The position numbers and the translations under genes were made by a program. Below the pieces are notes generated by a model. The model worked only from the letters and a program-made list of their open reading frames with translations. It did no database searches and was not told the origin of the DNA. DNA of 38,507 bases, from assembly GCA_947631865.1 (NCBI GenBank), contig CANRNF010000023.1, positions 1-38,507 of the forward strand, given 5' to 3'. This DNA comes from an uncultured Oscillospiraceae bacterium. GTDB lineage: Bacteria > Bacillota > Clostridia > Oscillospirales > Oscillospiraceae. Shown piece by piece: positions 14,811-24,324 of this stretch. Every line of letters begins with the position of its first letter. Positions within the stretch are counted from its first letter, which is position 1.

Positions 14811-15863
14811 ATGAATCACGAGATCGCCGCGTTGACTGAAAAGTTCGAGGCGGAGCTCAAAAAGATCGAGAACGCGCTGGACCTGGAGAACATGCGCGTG
14901 GCCTATCTGGGCAAGAAGGGCAGCGTCACTGCTATCCTGAAGTCCATGGGCAATCTGTCCGCGGACGAGCGCCGTCAGCTGGGCCAGGAGGTCAACGAGC
15001 TCAAAGACCGGGTGGCGGAGCGCATCGCGGCCCGGAAAGAGGAGCTGCAGGCCCTGGAGCTGAAGCGGCAGATCGAGGCCGTGGACGAGTTCGACCTGTC
15101 CCTGCCCCCCGACCTGGACCGGGGCTCCTATCACCCCATCACTCTTGTCCAGCGCCAGTGCGAGAACGTGTTCAAATCTATGGGCTTCACCGTGGAGGAC
15201 TACAAGGAGGTAGTGAGCGACTACGAGTGCTTCGAGTCGCTGAACATCCCCAAGTTCCACCCCGCCCGGGACATGCAGGACACCTATTACCTGGAGAATG
15301 GCCAGCTCTTAAAGAGCCAGACCTCCGCGGCCCAGAACGCCATCTACCGGAAGTACCGCAAAGCCCTCATCGAGGACGGCACCCCCATCAAGGCCATCTT
15401 CCCCGGCCGGTGCTTTCGCAACGAGGCCACCGACGCCTGCCACGAGAACACCTTCTTCCAGATGGAGGGCGTGATGGTGGACAGGAACATCTCCATCTCC
15501 AACCTCATCTTCTTCATGAAGACCATGCTATCGGAGGTGTTCCAGCGGGACATCAAGGTGCGGCTGCGCCCCGGGTTCTTCCCCTTCGTGGAGCCCGGCT
15601 TCGAGCTGGACATCAACTGCCTCATCTGCGGCGGCGAGGGCTGCCCCTCCTGCAAGCACAGCGGGTGGCTGGAGCTGTGCCCCTGCGGCATGATACACCC
15701 CGAGGTGCTGCGCATGGGCGGCATCGACCCGGAGGAGTACACCGGCTTCGCCTTCGGCCTGGGGCTCACCCGCCTGGCCATGATGAAGTACGGCATCGCG
15801 GACATCCGCGACCTGAACGGCGGAAGCCTGGCCAGCATGTGCCAGTTCACCGGCGACCAATAA
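14811..15863 (+). CDS. pheS: phenylalanyl-tRNA synthetase alpha subunit
   Basis: A 350-residue PheS of normal length. The N-terminal coiled coil (1-85) contacts tRNA. Class II motifs are motif 2 around GRCFRNEATDACHENTFFQMEG (about 205-226) and motif 3 GFAFGLGLTRLAMMKYGI near 315-332. A CxxC-type knuckle (CLICGGEGCPSC ... LCPCG) near 267-290 is usual in Firmicute PheS. It makes Phe-tRNA as a heterotetramer with PheT, encoded 18 bp downstream. The ATG at 14811 has GGAGG seven bases upstream; the longer frame would run into the repeat hairpin. No T-box leader is visible, so it may be read from the tRNA-Leu promoter. Confidence 0.97.
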   Translation: MNHEIAALTEKFEAELKKIENALDLENMRVAYLGKKGSVTAILKSMGNLSADERRQLGQEVNELKDRVAERIAARKEELQALELKRQIEAVDEFDLSLPPDLDRGSYHPITLVQRQCENVFKSMGFTVEDYKEVVSDYECFESLNIPKFHPARDMQDTYYLENGQLLKSQTSAAQNAIYRKYRKALIEDGTPIKAIFPGRCFRNEATDACHENTFFQMEGVMVDRNISISNLIFFMKTMLSEVFQRDIKVRLRPGFFPFVEPGFELDINCLICGGEGCPSCKHSGWLELCPCGMIHPEVLRMGGIDPEEYTGFAFGLGLTRLAMMKYGIADIRDLNGGSLASMCQFTGDQ

Positions 15864-15881
15864 GAAAGGAGCGTTCGGCTA

Positions 15882-18242
15882 ATGTTTATCTCTATGAATT
15901 GGATAGGCGATTTCGTCGATCTCTCCGGTCTGGACAAAAACGCCCTCATCCACCAGTTCTCCCTGTCCACCGCCGAGGTGGAGAACGAGATATTCTACAA
16001 GGGCAGCGACGTGAGCGGCGTGGTGGCCGCGGAGATCAAGTCCGTGGAGCCCCACCCCGACTCCCGGAAGCTCCACCTTTTGAAGGTGGACGCCGGCGGC
16101 CCCGAGCTGGTGGACGTGGTCTGCGGCGCGCCAAACGTGCGTGTGGGCATGAAGACCGCCTTTGCCCAGGTGGGCGCACGTCTCGGCGACATCACCATCG
16201 CCCCCCGGCCCCTGGCCGGGTATATGTCCAACGGCATGTGCTGCTCGGAGAAGGAGATCGGCATCTCCGACGACCACTCCGGCATCATGGACATCACCGA
16301 CGACATCCCCAACGGCACGGACCTGAAGAGCGTCTACGGCATCGACGACATCATCTTCGAGGTGGACAACAAGTCCCTCACCAACCGGCCCGACCTGTGG
16401 GGCCACTACGGCATCGCCCGGGAGTTCGCCACCCTGGCCGGCCGGCCCCTAAAGCCCATCGAGACATTGGATCTGGCGCCCTACGACGGCCTCCCCAAGA
16501 TCGACATGAAGATCCTGGACCCCCTGTGCCAGCGGTATTCCGCCCTGCAGGTGGAGAACATCACCACCGCCGTGAGCCCCGTGAACATGCGCATCCGGCT
16601 CTACTACTGCGGCATGCGGGCCATCAACTTCCTGGCTGACCTGACCAACTATCTCATGCTGGAGATGGGCCAGCCCATGCACGCCTTCGACTCCCGCAAG
16701 GTGAGCCAAATTCGCATCCGCCGCTTCGATGAGCCCTTCACCTTCCAGACCCTGGACGGCGTGGAGCGGCACATCGACGAGAACACCCTCATGATCTGCA
16801 ACGGCGACACCCCCGTGGCCATCGCCGGCATCATGGGCGGCCTGGACTCTGAGATCGTGGCGGACACCACCACCCTGACCCTGGAGTCGGCCACCTTTGA
16901 CCCGGTGTCCATCCGCAAGTCCACGGTGCGCCTTTCTCACCGCACCGACGCGTCCATGCGCTATGAAAAGAGCCTGGATCCGGAGATGACCGTGGTGGCC
17001 ATCGGCCGGTTCATGAAGCTCCTTATGGACACGGACCCCGGCGCCAAGGTCACCTCCTCCCTCACGGACGAGTACGCCTTCCATTATCCCCCCGTGGAGC
17101 TCTCCTTCGACAAGGCCTTCGTGGACCGCTACACGGGCATCCAGATACCCAACAGCACCATCGTGAAGACCCTCACCGCCCTGGGCTTCGGCGTGGAGAA
17201 CAAGGGCGACGACTTCACGGTGAAGGTCCCCTCCTGGCGGGCCACCAAGGACGTGACCGTCAAGGCGGACATCATCGAGGAGATCACCCGCATCTACGGC
17301 TACGACAACTTCGACGTGCACACCGCCGTGTCCCCCCTGTACCCGGTGCGCCCCGCCGCGGAGAAGACTGTGGAGGATGAGATCAAAGACCTGCTGGTCA
17401 AGCGCTTCTCCCTCCACGAGCTGCACTCCTACGTCTGGGCCTACTACGACGAGTATAAGCGCTTGGGGCTCGAGGTGGAGCCCAACGTGGAGCTGGTGGG
17501 CGCCTCCAACCCCAACATCAAGACCCTGCGCCGGTCCATCATCCCCACCCAGCTGTGCCAGGTGAAGCTGAATACCGGCTTTGCCCCGGCCTTCGGCGTG
17601 TTCGAGATCGGCCGCGTGGTGAAGGGTCTGGACGCCGACGGCCTGTGCATAGAGGAGAAAAAGCTGGCCGTGACATTGTTCTCCAAGCTGGAAAACCTGG
17701 AGAGCCTCTACTTCAAGCTGCGGGATATGGCCGCCGTGCTGGTGGCAGACGTGCGCCACAAGAGTCTTTCCTATGAAAAGCTGGAGGCCACCCACTCCTA
17801 TCAGCACCCCAAGAACCTGAACGCCATCCTCTGCGACGGCGAAGTGCTGGGCGAGATCGGCGTGGTCCATCCCTCCGTCAGCCGGAAGATCGACAAGAAG
17901 GCCGCCATCGTCTACATGGAGCTGGACGTGACCAGGCTCACCCAGGTGGCGGGCGCCCCCATCGTCTACGAGGAGCCCTCCAAGTACCCCGGCATGGAGG
18001 TGGACATGACCTTCCTCGCCGACAAGTACGAGCCCATCGAAAAGGCCATCGCCGCCGTGAACTCTCCCATCATCAAGAAGGCCGTGGTCACCGGCACCTA
18101 TGCCGACGAGTCCGGCAAATCCATCACCGTGCGTCTGAGCTTCTCCCACAGCGAGCGGACCCTGACCCGCGAGGAGGTCATGGAGGTGGTGGACCGCATC
18201 GTGGACACCCTCAGCAAGGAGGGCGTCACCCTCAAGGCGTAA
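15882..18242 (+). CDS. pheT: phenylalanyl-tRNA synthetase beta subunit
   Basis: A 786-residue PheT, normal length. Domains in order are an N-terminal segment (MFISMNWIGDFVDL), the EMAP-type tRNA-binding fold (about 40-150), B3/B4 editing domain (about 205-380, FLADLTNYLMLEMGQPMHAFD near 246-266), B5 (about 400-480), the catalytic-like core, and a C-terminal anticodon-binding ferredoxin-like domain (about 690-786, YPGMEVDMTFLAD ... VRLSFSHSERTLT). It works with PheS and hydrolyses mischarged Tyr-tRNA(Phe). AAAGGAG lies 11 bases before the ATG. Confidence 0.97.
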   Translation: MFISMNWIGDFVDLSGLDKNALIHQFSLSTAEVENEIFYKGSDVSGVVAAEIKSVEPHPDSRKLHLLKVDAGGPELVDVVCGAPNVRVGMKTAFAQVGARLGDITIAPRPLAGYMSNGMCCSEKEIGISDDHSGIMDITDDIPNGTDLKSVYGIDDIIFEVDNKSLTNRPDLWGHYGIAREFATLAGRPLKPIETLDLAPYDGLPKIDMKILDPLCQRYSALQVENITTAVSPVNMRIRLYYCGMRAINFLADLTNYLMLEMGQPMHAFDSRKVSQIRIRRFDEPFTFQTLDGVERHIDENTLMICNGDTPVAIAGIMGGLDSEIVADTTTLTLESATFDPVSIRKSTVRLSHRTDASMRYEKSLDPEMTVVAIGRFMKLLMDTDPGAKVTSSLTDEYAFHYPPVELSFDKAFVDRYTGIQIPNSTIVKTLTALGFGVENKGDDFTVKVPSWRATKDVTVKADIIEEITRIYGYDNFDVHTAVSPLYPVRPAAEKTVEDEIKDLLVKRFSLHELHSYVWAYYDEYKRLGLEVEPNVELVGASNPNIKTLRRSIIPTQLCQVKLNTGFAPAFGVFEIGRVVKGLDADGLCIEEKKLAVTLFSKLENLESLYFKLRDMAAVLVADVRHKSLSYEKLEATHSYQHPKNLNAILCDGEVLGEIGVVHPSVSRKIDKKAAIVYMELDVTRLTQVAGAPIVYEEPSKYPGMEVDMTFLADKYEPIEKAIAAVNSPIIKKAVVTGTYADESGKSITVRLSFSHSERTLTREEVMEVVDRIVDTLSKEGVTLKA

Positions 18243-18257
18243 ACCCCGGAAACCTTC

Positions 18258-18285
18258 TTCCCGGCCTCCTCCAAGAGGCCGGGAA
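18258..18285 (+). terminator. possible weak terminator after pheT
   Basis: TTCCCGGCCTC pairs with GAGGCCGGGAA around a six-base loop. The following CTATAC is a poor T-run, so it may only attenuate before trmB. Confidence 0.35.
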
Positions 18286-18316
18286 CTATACTACCTACGA
18301 ACGGGAGAACTATCCC

Positions 18317-19015
18317 ATGCGCATGCGCAACAAGAAAAACCTCATCCCCCGGATGGAGAAGTGCGCCGCGGTGCAGGTCTTCGACCCGGCGGCCCAAAAA
18401 GGGCGCTGGGGGTCGCTCCTCCCCGGCTGCACCGAGGTCCGGGCAGAGATGGGCTGCGGCAAGGGCCGCTTCACCGCCGAGACCGCCAAGGCCGCCCCGG
18501 ATGTCCTGCTGGTGGCCCTGGAGAAGGTGCCCAACGCCATGGTCACCGCCATGGAGCGTGTCTGCCGGGAGGAGATCGGAAACGTCCGCTTCATCGACAC
18601 GGACGTGAAGACCCTGCCCGACATATTCGCCCCCGGGGAGGTCTCTGTCATCTATATCAACTTCCCGGACCCCTGGCCCCGGAAGCGGGAGGTCAAGCAC
18701 CGGCTCACCGCCCCCAGCTTCCTTGCCATGTACTGGGACGCCCTGCCCATCGGCGGGCGCATCGAGTACAAGACCGACCAGGCGTGGCTGTTTGAGTGGA
18801 GCCTGGAGCAATTCCAGCTTCTGGGCTACGAGCTCCGGGAGGTCACCCGGGACCTGCACGCCAGCGGCCCCGTGGGCGTCATGACCGACTATGAGGCCAA
18901 GTTCCACGAGCAGGGCGTCCCCATCTGCCGGTGCGTGGCCGTGAAGACCAAGGGGGCGCACGCCCCCCTCCCCGAGCCGGAGCGGAAGCCCCATCCCCCG
19001 GAGGAGACCCCGTGA
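18317..19015 (+). CDS. trmB: tRNA (guanine-N7)-methyltransferase
   Basis: A 232-residue TrmB, slightly long because of a Pro-rich tail. It has the SAM motif EMGCGKGRF near residue 45, the family signature INFPDPWPRKREVKHRL near 111-127, and TDYEAKFHEQGVPICR near 192-207. It places m7G at position 46 of tRNAs. The setting after pheST and tRNA-Leu keeps tRNA functions together. GGGAG lies 10 bases before the ATG. Its stop overlaps the acyltransferase GTG by 4 bp. Confidence 0.95.
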   Translation: MRMRNKKNLIPRMEKCAAVQVFDPAAQKGRWGSLLPGCTEVRAEMGCGKGRFTAETAKAAPDVLLVALEKVPNAMVTAMERVCREEIGNVRFIDTDVKTLPDIFAPGEVSVIYINFPDPWPRKREVKHRLTAPSFLAMYWDALPIGGRIEYKTDQAWLFEWSLEQFQLLGYELREVTRDLHASGPVGVMTDYEAKFHEQGVPICRCVAVKTKGAHAPLPEPERKPHPPEETP

Positions 19016-20190
19016 CCGCCCGGCGGGAGCGCATGGCCGCCCCGGACGTGCTGCGGGTGACCAGTGTGTTCATCGTGGCCTGGTTCCACATCTGGCAGCA
19101 GAGCTGGCTGGACCCGGGCTTCCATATCGGTTTATATTATGTAAACTTACAGCAGGTCGTCCGCCACGGCTACATGATGGTGGACGAGCTGTTGCTGTTG
19201 TCGGGATTTCTCCTGGCTCTGCCCTGGGCCCGGCGGCATATGCGGGGCGAGGCGCAGCAGACGCCGGAGGAGCACTACCGCCGCCGGTTCTGGCGCATCG
19301 TGCCCAGCTATTACCTCACGGTGTTCGTCATGCTCCTGGCCTGGGCCATCCCCCAGGGGCTCTATTCCAGCGCCTGGGCCCTGGGGAAGGACCTGTGGGC
19401 CCACCTCACCTTCACCCACACGCTCTTTTACGACAGCTACCTGCTCTCCCCCCTGTCCGGGGTGCTTTGGACCCTGGCGGTGGAGGTGCAGTTTTACATC
19501 CTCTGGCCCCTGCTGGCCCGGTACTTCGTCCGCAAGCCCGGCCAGACCTGCGCCGCGCTGGTGCTGGTCGCCTTCGCCTACCGGGCCTGGGTCTACGGGG
19601 AGCCTGACTGCTCCGTGTACTTCAACCAGCTCCCCGCCCAGCTGGACCTGTACGCCTGCGGTATGGCCGCGGCCATGGTCCTGGCCCGGCTGGAGGCCTC
19701 CGGCCGGCCCGCGGAAAAGGTCCGGCGCTGGCTGGCCCCGGCGGGGATGGTCCTGGCCTTTCTGGGGATGCTGCTGGTGATGTACGCCCAGCCCGTGGGG
19801 GACTACGAGGCCATCCGCCACGGCCAGATGAACTGGCGGCCCCTGCTGGGGCTCTTAGGCGGGGCGTTTCTGGTGTGCGGGTGCCTGGCCCCGGCGGGCC
19901 TGGCACGGGCGCTGGGAAATCCAGTGACACGGTTTTTCGCGGATATCTCCTTCAACTTCTACATGTGGCACCAGTTTTTGGCTCTGCGGTGGAAGGACTG
20001 GCACATCCCGCCTTACACCTCGGAGCTGCCCAACCAGGCCTACGAGCAGCCCTGGCAGTTCTGGTATACCATGGTGTGCTTCGTCTTCGCCGCCGTCATC
20101 GCCGCGGGCCTCACCTGGTTCTGGGAAAAACCCGTGCAGCGCTGGGGCCTGCGCCTTACGGAGGCAAGAGGCCCCGCCGAAAAGACATGA
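19012..20190 (+). CDS. acyltransferase family 3 membrane protein
   Basis: A 392-residue integral membrane protein of the acyltransferase-3 (OafA/YrhL) family. It has about ten hydrophobic helices, the early RVTSVFIVAWFHIW with its catalytic-type His, the RRFWRIVPSYYLTVF motif near 85-100 and the SGVLWTLAVEVQFYILWPLL motif near 152-171. Such proteins transfer acyl groups, often acetyl, to surface sugars or other exported molecules; the substrate here is unknown. I start at the GTG at 19012 because GGAGGAG lies 6 bases before it and it overlaps trmB by 4 bp (GTGA). An ATG at 19033 is the alternative. A terminator follows at 20197. Confidence 0.9.
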   Translation: MTARRERMAAPDVLRVTSVFIVAWFHIWQQSWLDPGFHIGLYYVNLQQVVRHGYMMVDELLLLSGFLLALPWARRHMRGEAQQTPEEHYRRRFWRIVPSYYLTVFVMLLAWAIPQGLYSSAWALGKDLWAHLTFTHTLFYDSYLLSPLSGVLWTLAVEVQFYILWPLLARYFVRKPGQTCAALVLVAFAYRAWVYGEPDCSVYFNQLPAQLDLYACGMAAAMVLARLEASGRPAEKVRRWLAPAGMVLAFLGMLLVMYAQPVGDYEAIRHGQMNWRPLLGLLGGAFLVCGCLAPAGLARALGNPVTRFFADISFNFYMWHQFLALRWKDWHIPPYTSELPNQAYEQPWQFWYTMVCFVFAAVIAAGLTWFWEKPVQRWGLRLTEARGPAEKT

Positions 20191-20196
20191 GCTATC

Positions 20197-20228
20197 GAGC
20201 ACCTGCCCCGGCGGGTGCTCCTCTCTTT
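20197..20228 (+). terminator. terminator after the acyltransferase gene
   Basis: GAGCACC pairs with GGTGCTC around TGCCCCGGCG, followed by CTCTCTTT. It lies 6 bp after the stop codon. Confidence 0.65.
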
Positions 20229-20251
20229 GGGCAGCGCGGCGGATGTGTCCA

Positions 20252-20279
20252 TTGCATTCTTTTTTCACAGTGCTATAAT
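20252..20279 (+). promoter_or_regulatory. promoter of the MMPL operon
   Basis: TTGCAT (20252-20257) and TATAAT (20274-20279) with a 16-bp spacer, 40 bp before the start codon. A short AAAGTAAAGTAAC direct repeat follows at about 20280-20291 and could be an operator; this is speculative. Confidence 0.65.
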
Positions 20280-20319
20280 AAAGTAAAGTAACAAACCACC
20301 TATAGGAAAGGAGGCGGCC

Positions 20320-22395
20320 GTGGCTATGGAGCGGTTTTACGGAGCCGTCGTGGCCCGGAAGAAGCTTATCCTGGCGCTGTTCATCCTGGCGGCGCTGGCG
20401 GGGCTTGTGCTCCGGGGCATGGTGGGCGTGAACTACGACATCAACGACTATCTCCCGGCGGGCACGGCGTCCACCGTGTCCCTGGAGGTCATGGGCGAGG
20501 AGTTTCCCGGCGGCATCCCCAACGCCCGGGTCATGGTCCCGGACGTGACCGTCCCCCAGGCGCTTGCCTATAAGGAGGCCCTGGCGGCGGTCCCCGGCGT
20601 GGAGGATGTGTCCTGGCTGGACGACAGCGCGGACCTGGCCCAGCCGCTGGACGCCCTGGACCCGGACCTCTTGAACAACTACTATCAGAACGGCGCGGCG
20701 CTCTACTCCGTCACCGTCTCCGAGGAGGACTACGTCTCCGCCGTGGACGGCATGCGGGCCGTGATCGGTCCCGACGGGGCCATGACAGGCCAGGCCGTTT
20801 CCCAGGCCTCCTCCGCCACCGCCACCATGGGCGAGGTGCGGCTCATCGGCGTGTTCGGCGTGGCCTTCGCGCTGGTGGTGCTGGCCCTGACCACCAGCTC
20901 CTGGCTGGACCCCCTGCTGGTGCTGGCGGGCCTGGGCGTGGCGGTGTTCATAAACGCCGGCTCCAACCTGATCTTCGGGGAGATCTCCTTCGTCACCAAC
21001 GCCGCGGGGAGTATCCTGCAGATGGCGGTGAGCCTGGATTATTCCGTGTTCCTTCTGCACCGCTTCGAGGAGTGCCGCACGGAGGGGCTGGACAACGACG
21101 CGGCCATGGTCCGGGCCCTGTGCCGCTCCACCAGCTCCATCCTTTCCAGCGGCCTCACCACCGTCATCGGTTTCCTGGCCCTGGCGCTCATGCGTTTCCG
21201 GCTGGGGCCGGACATGGGCCTGGCCCTGGCCAAGGGCGTGGCCATCAGTCTTGTGACGGCGCTGGTGTGCCTGCCCTGCCTGGTGCTGGTCACCTGCCGG
21301 TGGTCGGATAAGCTCCGCCACCGCCGGCTCCTGCCCGGCTTCGACGGCTTTGGCCGGTTCGTGCGGAAGGTGGCCATGCCCCTCGCGCTGGTGTTCGTGC
21401 TGGCCATCGTGCCGGCGTATCTCGCCTCCAACGCCAACGATTTCTATTACGGCTCCGGCAAGATGTTCGGCCCCGATTCCCAGTACGGCCGGGACACCGC
21501 CGCCATTGAGGACGCCTTCGGTGTCAGCGACACATACGTGCTGCTGGTGCCTGGCCGGGATACCGCCGTCCAGGCGGAGCTGTCCCGTGACCTGCAAGCG
21601 CTGGACCATGTGACCGGCGTCATCTCCTACGTGGACGCCGCCGGCGCGGCGGTGCCCTTCAGCTACCTGGACGAGGACACCCTCTCCCAGCTCATGAGCG
21701 AGGGCTACAGCCGCATGGTCCTCACCGTGGATGTGCCCTACGAGGGGGCGGACACCTTCGCTCTGGTGGAGGCGGTCCGGGCCGCGGCGGAGCGATATTA
21801 CCCCGGCGCCTACTATCTAGCCGGCCAGGGCGTGAACACCTACGACCTGATGGACACGGTCACCAGCGATCTCGTAAAGGTGAACCTGATGGCCATCGGC
21901 GCGGTATTTCTGGTGCTCCTCGCCGCCATGCGGTCTCTGTGGCTGCCCGTGCTGCTGGTGCTGAGCATCGAGACGGCCATATGGCTGAACCTGTCCGTGC
22001 CCTATTTCATGGGCACGCCTATCTTCTACATCACCTACCTGATCATCAGCTCCATCCAGCTGGGGGCCACGGTGGACTACGCCATCCTCATGACGGACCG
22101 CTACCGGGAGAACCGGGCCGCCCTGGGCCGGAAAGAGGCCCTGGTCCGGACCGTGTCCGGCACGGCGGTGTCCATCCTCACCTCCGGCAGCGTGCTCACA
22201 GTGGTGGGCCTTTTGATGGGGTACATCTCCAGCAACCTGCTTTTGAGCCAGCTGGGGTTCCTGCTGGGCCGGGGGGCGCTGTTCTCCCTGGGCATCGTGC
22301 TGCTGGTGCTGCCGGGGCTTTTGTGCGCCACGGACAAATTGGTCATGGGCCGCCGGCCGAAGGCGGAAGACCCTATGAAGGAGGAGAACCTATGA
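20320..22395 (+). CDS. MMPL-family (RND superfamily) exporter
   Basis: A 691-residue transporter with two similar halves. TM1 is at about 13-35, an extracytoplasmic loop at 36-175, TM2-6 at 176-325, then TM7 at 350-370, a second loop at 371-535 and TM8-12 at 536-675. Both halves carry the Asp-Tyr motif used for proton relay in MmpL proteins (SLDYSVFLLHRFEE near 240 and TVDYAILMTDRYRE near 585). The family exports lipids, lipopeptides or similar molecules; the cargo here is unknown. The GTG at 20320 has AAGGAGG five bases upstream; an in-frame ATG two codons later is possible. It overlaps the next gene by 4 bp (ATGA), so both proteins are probably made together. Confidence 0.92.
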   Translation: MAMERFYGAVVARKKLILALFILAALAGLVLRGMVGVNYDINDYLPAGTASTVSLEVMGEEFPGGIPNARVMVPDVTVPQALAYKEALAAVPGVEDVSWLDDSADLAQPLDALDPDLLNNYYQNGAALYSVTVSEEDYVSAVDGMRAVIGPDGAMTGQAVSQASSATATMGEVRLIGVFGVAFALVVLALTTSSWLDPLLVLAGLGVAVFINAGSNLIFGEISFVTNAAGSILQMAVSLDYSVFLLHRFEECRTEGLDNDAAMVRALCRSTSSILSSGLTTVIGFLALALMRFRLGPDMGLALAKGVAISLVTALVCLPCLVLVTCRWSDKLRHRRLLPGFDGFGRFVRKVAMPLALVFVLAIVPAYLASNANDFYYGSGKMFGPDSQYGRDTAAIEDAFGVSDTYVLLVPGRDTAVQAELSRDLQALDHVTGVISYVDAAGAAVPFSYLDEDTLSQLMSEGYSRMVLTVDVPYEGADTFALVEAVRAAAERYYPGAYYLAGQGVNTYDLMDTVTSDLVKVNLMAIGAVFLVLLAAMRSLWLPVLLVLSIETAIWLNLSVPYFMGTPIFYITYLIISSIQLGATVDYAILMTDRYRENRAALGRKEALVRTVSGTAVSILTSGSVLTVVGLLMGYISSNLLLSQLGFLLGRGALFSLGIVLLVLPGLLCATDKLVMGRRPKAEDPMKEENL

Positions 22396-24311
22396 AAACG
22401 CTGCGAAAAGTCCTTGCCCTGGCCGTGGCCGCGGCCATGCTCACCGTCCCCGCCCTGGCGGCGGAGGCGGAAGCGGACAGCGCCAAGGAGGAAGTGGTTT
22501 ATATTGACCTTGCCGCCGACGGTACGGCGGAGTCCATAGACGTGGTGAACATCTTCGACCTGCCGGAGGGCGGGACCATTGAGGACCGCGGCGCGTACAG
22601 CGCCGTGCGCAACATGACCACGGAGGACGACCTTACCCTGGACGGGGACACCGTGACGGCGGAGGCGGGCCCCGGACGGCTCTACTATGAGGGCCGTCTG
22701 GAAGGGGCCGTGAGTCCCTGGAAGGTGTCCATCGAACACAAATTGGACGGCGAGACCGTCCCGGCGGAGGACATGGCCGGGGCCAGCGGCGCCTGGGAGA
22801 TGCACCTCACCGTGGAGGCGGACCCCGCCTGCCAGGGCAGCTGGTTCGACGACTTGGCCCTGCAGATCGCGGTGACCCTGGACGCCGCCCGCTGCTCGGA
22901 CATCCAGGCCCCCGGGGCCACCGCCGCCAACGTGGGCTCTGACAAGCAGCTCACCTACACCATCCTCCCCGGCCAGGGCGCGGACATCACCCTCTCCGCC
23001 CAGGTCGCGGACTTCGAGCTGGACCCCATCGCCCTGAACGGTATAGCCCTCAGCCTGGACTTGCCGCTGGACGGCGGCAGCCTCACGGAGAAGCTGGAGG
23101 GCCTGCCCGCCGCCGTCGCGGATCTGGACGACGGGGCGTCTGCCCTCGCGGAGGGCGCGGCCGCCCTGGCGGAGGGAGCCGGGACGCTGTCCGAGGGCGC
23201 AAGCTCAGTAAGTGACGGGGCCGCGGACGCCGCCAGCGGCGCGGCGACCCTCGACAGCGGCGCTGCCGCCCTGAAGACCGCCGCGGACCGGTTTGCCGGT
23301 GGCCTGGCCTCTCTCACGGGCCAGTCCGCCGCGCTGACGGAGGGCTCCGCCGCGGTGAAGGAGGGCCTCGCCCAGCTGCAGCAGAGCGTGGCCGCTTCCG
23401 CCGTGACGCCGGAGCAGCTCGCCTCCCTCCAGAACGCCGCCTCCAGCGTGGACGCCGCGCTGGAGCAGCTGAGCGGCGGTATCGCCTCCCTGCAGGCGGG
23501 CCTGTCCTCCCTCCCCACCGACCAGCTGGCCGCCCTGCAGCAGCAGAACGCCGGGGCTATCGAGCAATTGAACGCCCTGGCCCAGATGGTGGACCCGGAC
23601 ACGGCGGCCGCCCTCACCGGCGCTGCCGCACTCCTGCAGGCCAACAGCGACGCCCTGACGGAGATATCCGGCGCTCTGGACGGAGTGGGGACCCTGGCCG
23701 CCGGCGCGGCGGACCTGCAGGCGGGATTTGACGCCTTCTCCTCCCAGCTCAGCGCGCTGTTGACCGGGCTGGGCTCCCTGCCGGACAACATGGGCGCGCT
23801 GAAGACTGCGGTGGACTCCCTGGCCACCGGCTATGAAGCCGTGGATGCGGGCGTCGCCGCCTATACCGCCGGCGCGGCCCAGCTGGAGCAGAGCTTCGGC
23901 GCTATATCCGCCGGCACGGCCCAGCTGGCCGCCGGCAGCGGCGCGCTGGTATCCGGCACGGCGGCATTGAGCGTCGGCGCGGCAGATCTGGCCGCGGGCG
24001 TGGAAGAGGCCGCTTCCGGCATCGGCGAGCTCCGGACCGGCTCCGACGCTCTCGCAGAGGGCGCCGCGGCCCTCCGGGAGGGGACGGACGGCATGGCCCA
24101 GCGCATCGACCAGGAGCTGGACGGCATCCTGGGCTGCCTCACCGGCGGGGACGAAAAGCCCATGTCTTTTGCCTCTGCGGAAAACGGCACGGTGGAGGCG
24201 GTGCAGTTCGTCATGAAGACCCCAGCCATCGCAAAGCCAGCCCCGGCCGCGCCAGTGACCACCTCCGCCCCGGAGCGCGGGTTCTGGGACCGGCTGGTGG
24301 AGCTATTTTGA
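22392..24311 (+). CDS. secreted Leu/Gly heptad-repeat protein coupled to the MMPL exporter
   Basis: A 639-residue exported protein. The signal peptide is residues 1-24 (LALAVAAAMLTVPALAA). A beta-rich domain spans about 30-225, and about 245-590 is made of heptads of the LxxGxxxLxxG type (EGAAALAEGAGTLSEGASS and many more), as in the C-terminal part of YhgE/Pip proteins and the heptad-repeat models associated with MMPL neighbours. A linker rich in Pro and Ala leads to a short amphipathic end (GFWDRLVELF). There is no clear C-terminal TM anchor. The start is the ATG at 22392, overlapping the transporter stop, with AAGGAGG upstream. The long coiled structure may bridge membrane and wall as a periplasmic-adaptor analogue, which is inference. 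Confidence 0.88.
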   Translation: MKTLRKVLALAVAAAMLTVPALAAEAEADSAKEEVVYIDLAADGTAESIDVVNIFDLPEGGTIEDRGAYSAVRNMTTEDDLTLDGDTVTAEAGPGRLYYEGRLEGAVSPWKVSIEHKLDGETVPAEDMAGASGAWEMHLTVEADPACQGSWFDDLALQIAVTLDAARCSDIQAPGATAANVGSDKQLTYTILPGQGADITLSAQVADFELDPIALNGIALSLDLPLDGGSLTEKLEGLPAAVADLDDGASALAEGAAALAEGAGTLSEGASSVSDGAADAASGAATLDSGAAALKTAADRFAGGLASLTGQSAALTEGSAAVKEGLAQLQQSVAASAVTPEQLASLQNAASSVDAALEQLSGGIASLQAGLSSLPTDQLAALQQQNAGAIEQLNALAQMVDPDTAAALTGAAALLQANSDALTEISGALDGVGTLAAGAADLQAGFDAFSSQLSALLTGLGSLPDNMGALKTAVDSLATGYEAVDAGVAAYTAGAAQLEQSFGAISAGTAQLAAGSGALVSGTAALSVGAADLAAGVEEAASGIGELRTGSDALAEGAAALREGTDGMAQRIDQELDGILGCLTGGDEKPMSFASAENGTVEAVQFVMKTPAIAKPAPAAPVTTSAPERGFWDRLVELF

Positions 24312-24324
24312 AGCATAAAATAAG

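Noticed and set aside
14580-15260. Minus-strand frame reading through the type B repeats (peptides such as GVPMKAQRSGFHGEKEE)
   Set aside because: Similar peptides appear at each type B copy because the DNA repeats, but the changes preserve stem pairing rather than protein sequence, and the frame runs antisense into pheS.
15611-15680. Zinc-knuckle-like Cys cluster in PheS
   Set aside because: The same Cys-rich insertion is usual in Firmicute PheS, so it is not unusual.
16449-18149. 566-codon minus-strand frame across pheT
   Set aside because: It is antisense to a clear, full-length PheT, rich in Gly, His and Val as expected from complementing GC-rich codons. No SD or domain.
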